64,000 nucleotides of DNA from Gimesia algae. Lineage in GTDB: Bacteria; Planctomycetota; Planctomycetia; Planctomycetales; Planctomycetaceae. Positions 54,684-63,823 of the stretch are shown here, in pieces. The DNA lies in contig NZ_CP036343.1 in NCBI RefSeq assembly GCF_007746795.1, positions 3,027,369 through 3,091,368 on the forward strand, given 5' to 3'. The notes below the pieces were generated by a model. That model did no database searches. It was given only the letters and a program-made list of their open reading frames with translations, and was not told where the DNA came from. The first letter of the stretch is position 1; every line of letters begins with the position of its first letter. A program made the position numbers and the translations under genes.

Positions 54684-55152
54684 TGTTGTCACTCCTTTTA
54701 TCTTTTAAATCTCATTTACTGATGTGATATTTGGTTTACCTTGTTGCAATCCAGCCTGTCCACAGGTGATTGCCCTGTCTGATCAAGGGTATTTGCGATT
54801 TGCGTGCCAATGTCAGTTTTTTTAACACAAGAATCACGCAAGACCTTTATTCATAAAGGCTTATATTTATTCATCCATTTAAATTTTTGATTCCCGCAGG
54901 ATGGTTTTTTCAAAAAACTGTCGCCAATAGTACAATTTGCAATCCTCAGAAATCAGAATGAGAACACATTTTTCAAGTTTTCCCGCTGCAGCAATCGATA
55001 AGTCAGTAGCTTCGGTTGCATTCTCGGGCAGGGAAAATATACTATTGGGTTCCTCAGCTGGCCGAATCTGTTAATCTGCGGTCACTTTACGTCAATTGAA
55101 ATCAGCGAACGCTGACTTTTCAAAACACACTAGATAGTTAAAGAGTATACAA
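54684..55152. other. Divergent region csrA / rpmB with a hairpin before rpmB
   Basis: 469 bp, AT-rich. A dyad at 55096-55123 (TTGAAA and TTTCAA, then TCAGC and GCTGA around a GAAC loop) lies ~30 bases before the rpmB start and may be a leader hairpin or operator. A smaller hairpin (CCTTTA-TTCA-TAAAGG, 54844-54859) is seen too. No other gene. Confidence 0.5.
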
Positions 55153-55413
55153 ATGGGTCAGAAGTGTGATGCCTGTGGCAAGACTCCTGTAGTGGGTAAT
55201 CGAGTTCGTCAGCGTGGTAAGTATAAATACCTCGGCGGTAACGGACGTCAGACAACTGGCGTTTCCAAGCGCGTCTTCCGCCCCAACCTGCAGAAAATCC
55301 GGGTTCAGGATGGCGGTAGCGTGGTCTCCCAGCGTGTTTGCACGCAGTGCATTCGCTCTGGTAAAATCACAAAAGCGGTTGCTAAAAAACCATTTACGCT
55401 ACCTGCCAGCTAA
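55153..55413 (+). CDS. rpmB: 50S ribosomal protein L28
   Basis: 86 residues. It is the cysteine-bearing (zinc-binding, C+) form: CDACGKTPVVGNRVRQRGKY near the N-terminus and CTQCIRSGKITK near the C-terminus form two CxxC pairs. The middle, GVSKRVFRPNLQKIRV, is typical of L28. It is part of the large ribosomal subunit. Gene gatC follows 31 bp later on the same strand. Confidence 0.96.
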   Translation: MGQKCDACGKTPVVGNRVRQRGKYKYLGGNGRQTTGVSKRVFRPNLQKIRVQDGGSVVSQRVCTQCIRSGKITKAVAKKPFTLPAS

Positions 55414-55444
55414 TACCGACTTCCTGCTCTCGAGTAGATCGACC

Positions 55445-55735
55445 ATGAGCACTCAACTCACTCAGGATGAAGTACTGAAAGTCGCTTCACTTTCCAGGCT
55501 CAAGCTTTCCGAATCGGAAGTCGCCGCCTTGGGAGAACAGATGGGGTCTGTGCTGAAATACATCGCCATGCTGGATGAGCTGGATACGGCTGACATTGAA
55601 CCAATGGCACATGCGATAGAAATCTCGAATGTCTTTCGGGACGATCAACTGCAGGAAAGTCTCCCCCGAGAACAAGCGCTATCCAATGCACCTCAGACAG
55701 ACGGGAATTATTTTCTGGTTCCCGCGATTCTGTAA
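55445..55735 (+). CDS. gatC: Asp/Glu-tRNA amidotransferase subunit C
   Basis: 96 residues from the ATG at 55445; the frame is open upstream but that part overlaps rpmB. LTQDEVLKVASLSRLKLSES, AMLDELDTADIEPMAHAIEI, NVFRDDQLQESLPRE and a C-terminal NYFLVPAIL are the family pattern. GatC braces GatA and GatB in the enzyme that amidates mischarged tRNA-Asn and tRNA-Gln. A terminator-like hairpin separates it from gatA. Confidence 0.95.
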   Translation: MSTQLTQDEVLKVASLSRLKLSESEVAALGEQMGSVLKYIAMLDELDTADIEPMAHAIEISNVFRDDQLQESLPREQALSNAPQTDGNYFLVPAIL

Positions 55736-55778
55736 TTGACCGGCGTCTTTACCCTTGAGCACATAAAAGCAATAATCC

Positions 55779-55812
55779 AAGGCCCGGCTTGCTGACAAGT
55801 CGGGCCTTTAAA
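55779..55812 (+). terminator. Terminator-like hairpin between gatC and gatA
   Basis: AAGGCCCGGCTTG and CAAGTCGGGCCTT pair over 13 bp with one G-T pair, around a CTGA loop, followed by only TTTAAAA. It could stop part of the rpmB-gatC transcript or tune gatA expression. Confidence 0.7.
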
Positions 55813-55836
55813 ACTTATATGGAGACTCGACAGTCC

Positions 55837-57294
55837 ATGTCTATCACTTCAGCCACCGCCAGTGAACTGCTGGCGAAAATGAATGCCGGGGAAGTCAGCA
55901 GCGAAGAGATTACCGCCGCCTGCCTGGAAGAAATTGCCCGTCGAGACAGCAGTATTAATGCCTTTCTTTCACTGCAGGAAGAAACGGCACTGGAAACCGC
56001 CCGCGAAGTCGACCGGAAACGAAAAGCGGGCGAACCGCTGGGAAAACTGGCTGGCATCCCGGTTGCTCTCAAGGATAATATTTGCGCCAAAGGGGCCACC
56101 ACCACCTGCGCCAGCAGGATGCTGGAAGAGTTCACCCCCCCTTATGATGCCCACATTGTCGAACAGCTCAGAGCGGCAGACGCGATACTGATCGGTAAAA
56201 CCAACCTCGACGAATTTGCCATGGGTTCATCAACCGAGAATTCGGCCTTTCAAACCACGGCGAACCCGTGGAACACAAAGTGTGCTGCCGGGGGGTCCAG
56301 TGGTGGTTCTGCGGCAGCCGTCTCTGCCGGCTTTACTCCCCTTTCACTGGGTAGCGACACCGGAGGATCGATTCGGCAACCGGCCAGCTTTTGTGGAGTT
56401 GTCGGACTGAAACCAACTTACGGACGCGTGTCACGATATGGACTGGTCGCATTTGCCAGTTCGCTTGATCAGATTGGCCCCTTCGCTCGCGATATCACAG
56501 ACGCCGCCCTGCTGCTGGAAACCATTGCCGGAAAAGACCAGCGTGACACCACCAGCCTGGATGCAGAAGTTCCCTCATACACGAAGAACCTGGAAAAACC
56601 ACTGGAAAACCTTAAAGTCGGCTATATCGAACATCTACACGAAGCAGGACTGCATGAAGATGTAAAAGCCGCGACGCAACAGGCACTCGAGGTTTACAAA
56701 TCCCTGGGCGCGGAACTCATCCCTGTGGAACTCCCACACGCCAAATATTGTGTCGCTACTTATTACATCATCGCCCCCTCCGAAGCATCCAGCAACCTGG
56801 CCCGCTACGATGGCGTGCATTACGGCTATCGCGCGAAACAGTTTGACAACATGATTGACATGTACGCTGCCAGCCGGGGAGAAGCGTTCGGCGATGAAGT
56901 CAAACGTCGTATCATGCTGGGGACTTATGCTCTCTCTTCCGGCTATTACGATGCGTACTACCTCAAAGCGCTGAAAGTCAGACGACTGATCCGCAACGAC
57001 TTTGAACAGGCATTTCAAAAAGTGGATATCATCGCCTCAGCCGTCACCCCAACGCCGGCATTTGAGATCGGCGAACTGGTGGACGATCCACTTGCGATGT
57101 ACCTCGCAGATATTTTTACGACCAGCGCGAATCTGTCAGGCATCCCCGGCGTATCGATTCCTGCAGGCATGAGCCAGAACAATCTCCCGATTGGCCTGCA
57201 GCTGCTGGCACCCCCGCTGGAAGAAGAACGACTGCTGCGTGCCGCCCGGATGTTTGAACGGGAAACAGACTGGCATTTGAAACGTCCAGAATAG
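55837..57294 (+). CDS. gatA: Asp/Glu-tRNA amidotransferase subunit A
   Basis: 485 residues from the ATG at 55837 (MSITSATASELLAKMN), the usual family length; an ATG at 55819 lacks a ribosome site. The amidase-signature triad is present: Lys in PVALKDNICAKG, Ser-cisSer in GGSSGGSAA and GSDTGGSIRQPASFCG. GatA releases ammonia from glutamine or asparagine for transfer to the tRNA-bound Asp/Glu. It is followed 76 bp later by gatB. Confidence 0.97.
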   Translation: MSITSATASELLAKMNAGEVSSEEITAACLEEIARRDSSINAFLSLQEETALETAREVDRKRKAGEPLGKLAGIPVALKDNICAKGATTTCASRMLEEFTPPYDAHIVEQLRAADAILIGKTNLDEFAMGSSTENSAFQTTANPWNTKCAAGGSSGGSAAAVSAGFTPLSLGSDTGGSIRQPASFCGVVGLKPTYGRVSRYGLVAFASSLDQIGPFARDITDAALLLETIAGKDQRDTTSLDAEVPSYTKNLEKPLENLKVGYIEHLHEAGLHEDVKAATQQALEVYKSLGAELIPVELPHAKYCVATYYIIAPSEASSNLARYDGVHYGYRAKQFDNMIDMYAASRGEAFGDEVKRRIMLGTYALSSGYYDAYYLKALKVRRLIRNDFEQAFQKVDIIASAVTPTPAFEIGELVDDPLAMYLADIFTTSANLSGIPGVSIPAGMSQNNLPIGLQLLAPPLEEERLLRAARMFERETDWHLKRPE

Positions 57295-57370
57295 CCGGAA
57301 CGAAGCCACGAGCCACATAGAAGATTAAAACCAGATACTTTAAATACTGAATAAAGGGTAGCGTGACAGC

Positions 57371-58855
57371 ATGGACTATACGGTCATCATCGGTCTCGAA
57401 GTCCACGTACAGTTACAGACCAGAACCAAGCTTTTCTGTGGCTGTTCGACCAGATTCAATCCGGACCACCCCAACACTCAAACCTGTCCGGTCTGCCTGG
57501 GATTGCCTGGCGCACTTCCTGTATTAAACCGGGAAGCATTTCATCTGGGCATGAAAACCGGCCTGGCAATCAACTGCGAGATTCCATCGTTTACCAAATG
57601 GGACCGCAAGCAGTATTACTACCCGGATCTGCCTAAAGCATATCAGATCAGCCAGTATGATCTGCCGATGAGCCAGAATGGGTGGCTGGAAATTGAAATT
57701 GATCCGGAAACCCGCGAAACCAAAAAAGTCGGAATCATCCGAGCCCACCTGGAAGAAGACGCTGGCAAAAACAGCCACGATGAATCGGGACGAGGACAGG
57801 ACAGCAAAGTCGACCTCAACCGCTGTGGCACCCCGCTGATCGAGATCGTTTCGGAGCCAGATCTGCGCTCGGCCCAGGAGGCCCGCAAGTACCTGGAAGA
57901 ACTGAAACTGCTGCTGACCTACATCGATGTTTCCGACTGCAATATGCAGGAAGGCAGCCTGCGTTGTGACGCGAACGTGAATCTGCATATTCATCAGGAA
58001 GACGGTAAAACCATTCCCACTCCCATTGTCGAAGTCAAAAACCTCAACAGCTTCCGCGGTGTTGAGCAGGCAATTGAATTTGAAGTCAAACGCCAGTGGG
58101 AAACATGGCAGGAATCCGGATTGAGCCTGCATGACGTTCCCAAAGAAACCCGAGGCTGGGATGCTGACCGGGGAATCACACTGGAACAACGGGGCAAAGA
58201 AGAGGCAGCAGACTATCGCTACTTTCCCGATCCAGACCTGGCGCCAGTGACAGTTACCGATGCAGAGCGGGAAAGAGTAAGCGGCGAACTCTGCGAACGA
58301 CCGGCGCTCCGTCGAGGTCGACTGGAAAAAGATTATCAACTCTCTGTTTATGATGCCGCTGTCATCATCGACCAGGGACTGGCTTTTGCAGACTACTTTG
58401 AACGAGTCGCCGCAGGCTGCCAGAACGGAAAACAGGCGGCGAACTGGGTCACCCAGGATGTCCTGCGAGAACTGAAAGAGGGGGGACTGGAAATCTCAGC
58501 CTTTTCCATCAAACCAGAAGTACTGGCTGCTTTACTTGAAAAAGTGGAGCGCAGTGAAATCACCACGAAAAGTGCCCGTACTGTATTTCAGGAACTGTTG
58601 AAATCTGATCAATCGGATCCCGGTGTGGAATCAATCCAGTCCATCATAGAAGACAAAGGACTGGCGATGGTTACCGATACGGGTGATCTCGAAGCAGCGG
58701 TTCAGGCAGTCGTTGCGAAGAACGAGAAAGCGGTCGCGGATTTCCAGGGTGGTAAACAGGCAGCCGTCGGTGCATTAATCGGACAGGTCATGCGGGAAGT
58801 GAAAGGGGCAGATCCGAAAGTAGTGCGGGAGCTCTTAATTGAAAAGATGAGTTAA
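57371..58855 (+). CDS. gatB: Asp/Glu-tRNA amidotransferase subunit B
   Basis: 494 residues. Family blocks: [20 protein letters not shown], then a zinc-type cysteine set ([20 protein letters not shown]), [48 protein letters not shown] and the C-terminal tRNA-binding YqeY-like domain (about 350-494). GatB activates the tRNA-bound acid with ATP. AAGGG lies before the ATG. The order rpmB-gatC-gatA-gatB is one strand. Confidence 0.97.
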   Translation: MDYTVIIGLEVHVQLQTRTKLFCGCSTRFNPDHPNTQTCPVCLGLPGALPVLNREAFHLGMKTGLAINCEIPSFTKWDRKQYYYPDLPKAYQISQYDLPMSQNGWLEIEIDPETRETKKVGIIRAHLEEDAGKNSHDESGRGQDSKVDLNRCGTPLIEIVSEPDLRSAQEARKYLEELKLLLTYIDVSDCNMQEGSLRCDANVNLHIHQEDGKTIPTPIVEVKNLNSFRGVEQAIEFEVKRQWETWQESGLSLHDVPKETRGWDADRGITLEQRGKEEAADYRYFPDPDLAPVTVTDAERERVSGELCERPALRRGRLEKDYQLSVYDAAVIIDQGLAFADYFERVAAGCQNGKQAANWVTQDVLRELKEGGLEISAFSIKPEVLAALLEKVERSEITTKSARTVFQELLKSDQSDPGVESIQSIIEDKGLAMVTDTGDLEAAVQAVVAKNEKAVADFQGGKQAAVGALIGQVMREVKGADPKVVRELLIEKMS

Positions 58856-58907
58856 GCAACTCCCGGAACGATAATCTTCCGATCACACTACAGGGTAGCC
58901 AGCAGTA

Positions 58908-58933
58908 AAAACAGGAGGCGCTTTCCTGTTTTA
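58908..58933. terminator. Bidirectional intrinsic terminator between gatB and the MIP18-like gene
   Basis: AAAACAGGA pairs with TCCTGTTTT over 9 bp, 7-base loop, with A and T tracts on both ends, between convergent genes. Confidence 0.75.
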
Positions 58934-58949
58934 CTTTGAACCAGTCAGA

Positions 58950-59342
58950 TTAAAAAATACCCAGTTCATCACGCGCGTCATCCGTCATCAACTCGGGTGA
59001 CCAGGGAGGCGACATTGTCAGTTGAATACTGGCCTCGTCGACATCATCCAGTCGCTCTAACGCCATCTTCGCCTGAGAGATAATCTGCGGGCCAGCAGGA
59101 CAGGCTGGACTGGTTAAAGTCATCGAAACATTGACTTTGGCCTGATTCTCTTCAGATCGCTTGACGTCATACACGAGGCCCAGATCCACAATATTGATGT
59201 TCAACTCGGGATCAATGACCTGCTTCAATGCATTAATCAGTGACTCGTCGCCACCTACTCCCCGAAACGCAGAAAAAACGGGTAACTGTTCTTCATTCGC
59301 GCCCTGATCATCTCCAGGCTTGTTGTTGACTTCGTCTATCAT
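58950..59342 (-). CDS. MIP18/PaaD-type (DUF59) iron-sulfur assembly protein
   Basis: 130 residues. The DUF59 core starts about residue 35 (LKQVIDPELNINIVDLGLVYDV) and has the conserved cysteine in TLTSPACPAGPQI and the ending MSPPWSPELMTDDARDELG. These proteins (SufT-like) help Fe-S cluster maturation, which fits the suf genes 270 bp upstream on the same strand. The N-terminal ~30 residues are acidic and Asn-rich. AAGGGAAAAG precedes the ATG. Repeat copy A lies between this gene and the Rieske gene. Confidence 0.85.
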   Translation of the reverse strand: MIDEVNNKPGDDQGANEEQLPVFSAFRGVGGDESLINALKQVIDPELNINIVDLGLVYDVKRSEENQAKVNVSMTLTSPACPAGPQIISQAKMALERLDDVDEASIQLTMSPPWSPELMTDDARDELGIF

Positions 59343-59467
59343 AATTCTTTTCCCTTACAATGCGGTGCGCCCACACTCTTAGTTAGTTAAGCAATTATAG
59401 TTATTAAACGATCATACTCATAAGAAATAGAGTATGTACTTAAAAATATGATTATTAGAAAACGCCA

Positions 59468-59566
59468 CTAGAGCGCATCACATTTCATCATAACGTCTCT
59501 CACTCAATCCATGATACTCGGTCCAAATGGCTCTGAAGAAGCTACTGTAAAACTGGACCCAGTCTA
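59468..59566 (-). repeat. Dispersed ~95-bp repeat, copy A
   Basis: Read on the minus strand it starts TAGACTGGGTCCAGTTTTAC and ends AAATGTGATGCGCTCTAG, the best-preserved end. The middle GAGCCATTTGGACCGAGTAT matches the other copies. The left complementary box is degraded here (AGCTTCTTC in place of GCGTCTC), while GAGAGACG is kept. Confidence 0.75.
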
Positions 59567-59614
59567 ATTTCATTTGAATAGCATTAATTCGGACTGGAAT
59601 TCTATTTTGCCAAG

Positions 59615-59923
59615 TTAATGACCAACGTATATTTTCTGGCCTCTGACTTCAACTTCAAATGTTCGAATTGACTTGGTGGCGGGCATACAGAGCGCTTTTC
59701 CGGTGACCAGATCAAAACGCGCTCCATGGCGAGGACAGACAATAGCCCCCTCTTCGATACATCCATTTGTCAACGGCTGTCCATCATGAGTGCACACATC
59801 CTCAATCGCCAGAATCTGGTCTTGAACACGGATCAATAGAACAGGGGTATCCTCAACAAATACCTCCAGCCGATCGGCGCTACCAAAATCATCCAAGGAT
59901 GCTATTTCTTCGAAATCAGGCAT
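59615..59923 (-). CDS. Rieske [2Fe-2S] ferredoxin-type protein in the suf operon
   Basis: 102 residues. The cluster ligands are CTH (Cys44, His46) and CPRH (Cys63, His66), spaced as in NirD/BphF-type Rieske ferredoxins. The gene begins 38 bp after sufD on the same strand, so it is probably co-transcribed. It may supply electrons or be a client of the SUF machine. No oxygenase gene is near. Confidence 0.9.
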   Translation of the reverse strand: MPDFEEIASLDDFGSADRLEVFVEDTPVLLIRVQDQILAIEDVCTHDGQPLTNGCIEEGAIVCPRHGARFDLVTGKALCMPATKSIRTFEVEVRGQKIYVGH

Positions 59924-59961
59924 ATTCTATGTACTGTTAATTGTCTGTGATCAGTGGAATA

Positions 59962-61299
59962 CTACCGACCAAATCCTAATTTTTTGATAATAGCCTGATT
60001 CAAAGTCTCACGAACGACTTCCACCGGGATCCGGTCAAACACAGTCTGAAAGAAACCTTCCACGATCATATGCATCGCTTCATATTCTGATATGCCGCGT
60101 GACATACAGTAAAAGATCTGCTCTTCATCTACGCGACCGGCGGTAGCACCATGTGTACAACGTACGTCATCGGCTTCGATTTCCAGGCCGGGAATGGCAT
60201 CACCGCGACAGGTTGATGAGAGCATGAGTGAATCATTCCGCTGGTAGCCGTTCGTCTGCTGACCTTCCGGCTCAACCCGAATCATTCCCCGCCAGATGGC
60301 GCGTGAATGATCACGAAGAACCTGTTTATACAGGAGATCAGAACGGGTTTCCGGAGCATTGTGAGCCTGCTTCGTATAGAACGAATGGATCTGTTGATCG
60401 GTTGAGAAAGTCACACCATTCACTTCCGCCTCTGCACCACGTCCGTCCAGCACGACATCCTGATGAATATGAGCCAGCTTGGCACCGATTCCACCAACGG
60501 TCCATTGCAGGAATCCGTTATTCTCAACGCGACCGGCCTGGTGAGCAATGTGCCAGACTTTATGATTCCAGTTCTGCAGCTGGACATATCGCAGGCGTGC
60601 CTCTTTGGCCAGGATCAACTCAACAGCCCCGGAGTGCAAGCCCAGATTTTCTTCAGTCGTGGAAGCAGTTTCTTCCAGCAGAGTTGCTGAGGCACCCTCA
60701 TCGAGAATCACCAGTGTGTGACTGAAGTCAGCTGCCTTCTCGGCCTGCAATGTAATCAGACTATGCAGCGGTGCATCCACTACAACATTGCGAGGTACAT
60801 ACAAAAAAGTCCCCCCCGTCCAGAACGCAGCATGCCATGCAGAGAACCGGTCCGTATTACTGTCGACGGCTTTCGTCATGAAATACTTCTGAACCAGATC
60901 GCTGTGCTCCCGTGCGACTGTCGCCAGATCGCCAAAGATGACTCCCTTGGCAGCCAGCTCTTCAGAAAGTTCGCTTGAGATCAGTTGGCCATCCACATGT
61001 GTCACATGCCCGGCAAATTCAGCCTGCTCTTTCAAAAGCGTAGATGCCTGCTGTGCCCCAGACGACTCTAAACCAGCACTCAGTTGAAACCGGTCGGGTC
61101 TGAGTGCCCGCAAATCAACACGGCGGTACTCTTCCGGATCCAGTTCCGTTTCCAGAAGTTCCGAGTAACGCTTGAAGGCCTGTCGACGTGACTCTGTCAC
61201 CCAGGCGGGTTCGTCACGGGTCGCCAGAAATGCTTCGAAAGCGGCTTCACTAAATCCAGCCGGGATGTCAGCAGAGGTATTAACGGATGAAGTACTCAT
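59962..61299 (-). CDS. sufD: Fe-S cluster assembly scaffold subunit SufD
   Basis: 445 residues of the SufB/SufD beta-helix family. Shows FLYVPRNVVVDAPLHSLITL, TLVILDEGASATLLEE, LAHIHQDVVLDGRGAEAEV, NGYQRNDSLMLSSTCRGDAI and the terminal FDRIPVEVVRETLNQAI. SufB, SufC and SufD form the BC2D scaffold on which clusters are built. It is 116 bp after sufB; the Rieske gene follows. No strong ribosome site. Confidence 0.95.
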   Translation of the reverse strand: MSTSSVNTSADIPAGFSEAAFEAFLATRDEPAWVTESRRQAFKRYSELLETELDPEEYRRVDLRALRPDRFQLSAGLESSGAQQASTLLKEQAEFAGHVTHVDGQLISSELSEELAAKGVIFGDLATVAREHSDLVQKYFMTKAVDSNTDRFSAWHAAFWTGGTFLYVPRNVVVDAPLHSLITLQAEKAADFSHTLVILDEGASATLLEETASTTEENLGLHSGAVELILAKEARLRYVQLQNWNHKVWHIAHQAGRVENNGFLQWTVGGIGAKLAHIHQDVVLDGRGAEAEVNGVTFSTDQQIHSFYTKQAHNAPETRSDLLYKQVLRDHSRAIWRGMIRVEPEGQQTNGYQRNDSLMLSSTCRGDAIPGLEIEADDVRCTHGATAGRVDEEQIFYCMSRGISEYEAMHMIVEGFFQTVFDRIPVEVVRETLNQAIIKKLGFGR

Positions 61300-61415
61300 A
61301 CTATTGTCTGTTATGCTTTCAGTAACGTTTAAGAAGAACCTCGAACTCGCTCAGTGAGCTCAAGTCTGCTTTTTCAATTTTGAATGATAAGGCTTCTCAG
61401 TATACGCTCGCGGGA

Positions 61416-62840
61416 CTAACCGATTGAGCCTTCCATCTGGAGTTCAATCAGGCGGTTCATTTCGACGGCATATTCCATCGGCAGCTCTTTTACCAGAGGC
61501 TCGATGAAGCCTGTGACAATCATTGACGATGCTTCAGCTTCTGTCATCCCGCGGCTCATCAGATAAAACAACTGTTCTTCACCGATTTTGGAAACGCTGG
61601 CCTCGTGCTCAATCGCCACATCGTTGTCTTCAATTTCAATGTAGGGATATGTATCGCTACGGCTCTCTGGATCCAGCAGCAAGGCATCGCAGACCACATT
61701 TGATTTACAGCCATGCGCTTCCGGATCCACCTTGACCAGCCCACGATAACTGGCTCGTCCGCCATCTTTGGAAATACTCTTCGAGATAATCCGGCTCGAA
61801 GTATTCGGAGCACAATGCACCATCTTGGCGCCGGCATCCTGATGCTGCCCTTTACCCGCAAAGGCGATCGAGAGGGTTTCGCCACGGGCACCTTCACCCA
61901 TCAGAAAGATGGCGGGATACTTCATGGTCAGCTTGGATCCCAGGTTACCGTCAACCCATTCCATCAGGGAATCTTCGTAGGCATGCGCCCGCTTGGTCAC
62001 CAGGTTATAAACGTTGTTTGACCAGTTCTGAATGGTCGTGTAACGGAACCGCCCGCCTTTCTTGACGATGATCTCAACGACGGCTGAGTGCAGACTGTTT
62101 GAGCTGTAAGTCGGAGCCGTACAACCTTCCACATAATGGCAGGAAGCGCCTTCATCAACGATGACCAGAGTCCGCTCAAACTGACCCATATTTTCCGAAT
62201 TGATGCGGAAATACGCCTGCAGCGGAAATTCAATATGAACTCCCGGAGGCACATACACAAACGAACCACCAGACCAGACGGCCGAGTTCAAAGCAGAAAA
62301 CTTGTTATCTTCAGGAGGAATAATCTTGCCGAAGTACTCCCGGAACAACTCGGGATGATCCTTCAGAGCCGAGTCGGTATCCGTAAACAGAACCCCCTGC
62401 TTGGCCAGATCTTCCTGCAAGCTGCCGTAAACCACTTCAGACTCATACTGCGCTTTCACACCAGACAGGAATTTTTTCTCTGCCTCGGGGATCCCCAGAC
62501 GATCATAAGTCTTGCGAATATCATCGGGAACATCCTCCCAGCTTCGCTCCTGCCCTTCAGAGGCACGCACGAAGTAATGGATATCCTGGTAATTGATCTC
62601 ATTCAGATTGCCGCCCCATTGCGGTGTTGGTTTCTGTTCGAAAATCTCATAGGACTTCAAACGGAAATCCCGCATCCAGGCCGGCTCATTTTTCATCTCT
62701 GAAATCTGGGCCACCACTGCCGCATTCAAGCCTTTCTGGCCGGTAAACACGTACTTGTCGGTGGGGTCATGAAATCCATATTGATAATCTCCAATATCAA
62801 CATTCTCATTTTCCGAATTGGTATCCAACTTGGTAGACAT
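61416..62840 (-). CDS. sufB: Fe-S cluster assembly scaffold subunit SufB
   Basis: 474 residues from the ATG at 62840 (GGGAGAA upstream). Full SufB pattern: DWGLPEAEK-like N-terminal region, [89 protein letters not shown] and a late [20 protein letters not shown]. It has the conserved cysteine in EGCTAP. Key scaffold subunit. It follows sufC by 114 bp, so the order is C-B-D rather than the common B-C-D. Confidence 0.97.
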   Translation of the reverse strand: MSTKLDTNSENENVDIGDYQYGFHDPTDKYVFTGQKGLNAAVVAQISEMKNEPAWMRDFRLKSYEIFEQKPTPQWGGNLNEINYQDIHYFVRASEGQERSWEDVPDDIRKTYDRLGIPEAEKKFLSGVKAQYESEVVYGSLQEDLAKQGVLFTDTDSALKDHPELFREYFGKIIPPEDNKFSALNSAVWSGGSFVYVPPGVHIEFPLQAYFRINSENMGQFERTLVIVDEGASCHYVEGCTAPTYSSNSLHSAVVEIIVKKGGRFRYTTIQNWSNNVYNLVTKRAHAYEDSLMEWVDGNLGSKLTMKYPAIFLMGEGARGETLSIAFAGKGQHQDAGAKMVHCAPNTSSRIISKSISKDGGRASYRGLVKVDPEAHGCKSNVVCDALLLDPESRSDTYPYIEIEDNDVAIEHEASVSKIGEEQLFYLMSRGMTEAEASSMIVTGFIEPLVKELPMEYAVEMNRLIELQMEGSIG

Positions 62841-62954
62841 TTCAAATTCTCCCACTCTGTATTAAAACCATTCCACAAGGGAGTGGCGTTACTGCTTTGA
62901 TAGATCGTAATTCATAACGAATATTTATTGCTGCGTTCTCGCAGAGTCTACAGA

Positions 62955-63752
62955 TCAGACAGCTTCGACAACTTCTTCTGCTGCGGCATCCGGATGGCGT
63001 TCCCGCACACTGGAATAGCCATGTTCGTGAAGCTCCGCGGCCAGGCTGGCATCTCCCGTTTCGACAATACGGCCAGCCAGCATTACATGTGTAAACTGCG
63101 GCTGATTAAATTCCAGCAGACGTTCATGGTGAGTGATGATCAGCACTCCCATTTCCGGACCGGTCAGACGGTTCAGTCCTTCACTGACGACCTTGACGGC
63201 GTCACTGTCCAGACCACTGTCGGTCTCATCCAATACAGCAAACTTGGGTTTAAGCATGGCCAGTTGCAGAATTTCCATCCGCTTCTTTTCACCGCCGGAA
63301 AAACCATCATTCAGGTAGCGACGGGCCATTTCCAGATCCATGCCCAGTTCGCTCATCTGATCCCGCAGTTCTTTACGGAACTCACGCATCGGAATCAGCT
63401 TTTCGCCTTCCTTTCGATCCGGGTTCCGTACATTGGACATCGCGTGTCGCAGAAAGTCAGCGACTTTGACTCCAGGAATCACGACGGGATACTGAAACGC
63501 CAGAAATAATCCCAGACGGGCTCGTTCATTGGGATCGAGTTCTGAAATATCGGTGCCATCAATTTCGACTTTACCCTTGGTAATTTCATAACTCGGGTGA
63601 CCAGCCATCGCGTAGGCCAGCGTACTTTTCCCCGAACCATTGGGGCCCATCAGGGCATGAACTTCGCCCTGTTTAATTTCCAGGTTCACCCCTTTTAAAA
63701 TCGGAGTGCCGGTAACTGATACATGTAAATCGGAAATTTTCAACAAACTCAT
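62955..63752 (-). CDS. sufC: Fe-S assembly ATPase SufC
   Basis: 265 residues. ABC ATPase with Walker A GPNGSGKST (36-44), signature FSGGEKKR, Walker B FAVLDETDSGLD and H-loop ITHHERLL. It drives SufBD. Cytoplasmic, no membrane part. First of the three suf genes on this strand, 71 bp after the regulator stop. Confidence 0.97.
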   Translation of the reverse strand: MSLLKISDLHVSVTGTPILKGVNLEIKQGEVHALMGPNGSGKSTLAYAMAGHPSYEITKGKVEIDGTDISELDPNERARLGLFLAFQYPVVIPGVKVADFLRHAMSNVRNPDRKEGEKLIPMREFRKELRDQMSELGMDLEMARRYLNDGFSGGEKKRMEILQLAMLKPKFAVLDETDSGLDSDAVKVVSEGLNRLTGPEMGVLIITHHERLLEFNQPQFTHVMLAGRIVETGDASLAAELHEHGYSSVRERHPDAAAEEVVEAV

Positions 63753-63823
63753 TTTTCGTATTTCACCCTGTCATCCGGAGTTCTGAACGCATCCAGAAAC
63801 ATCAAATAAATTTAAAATCGGAC

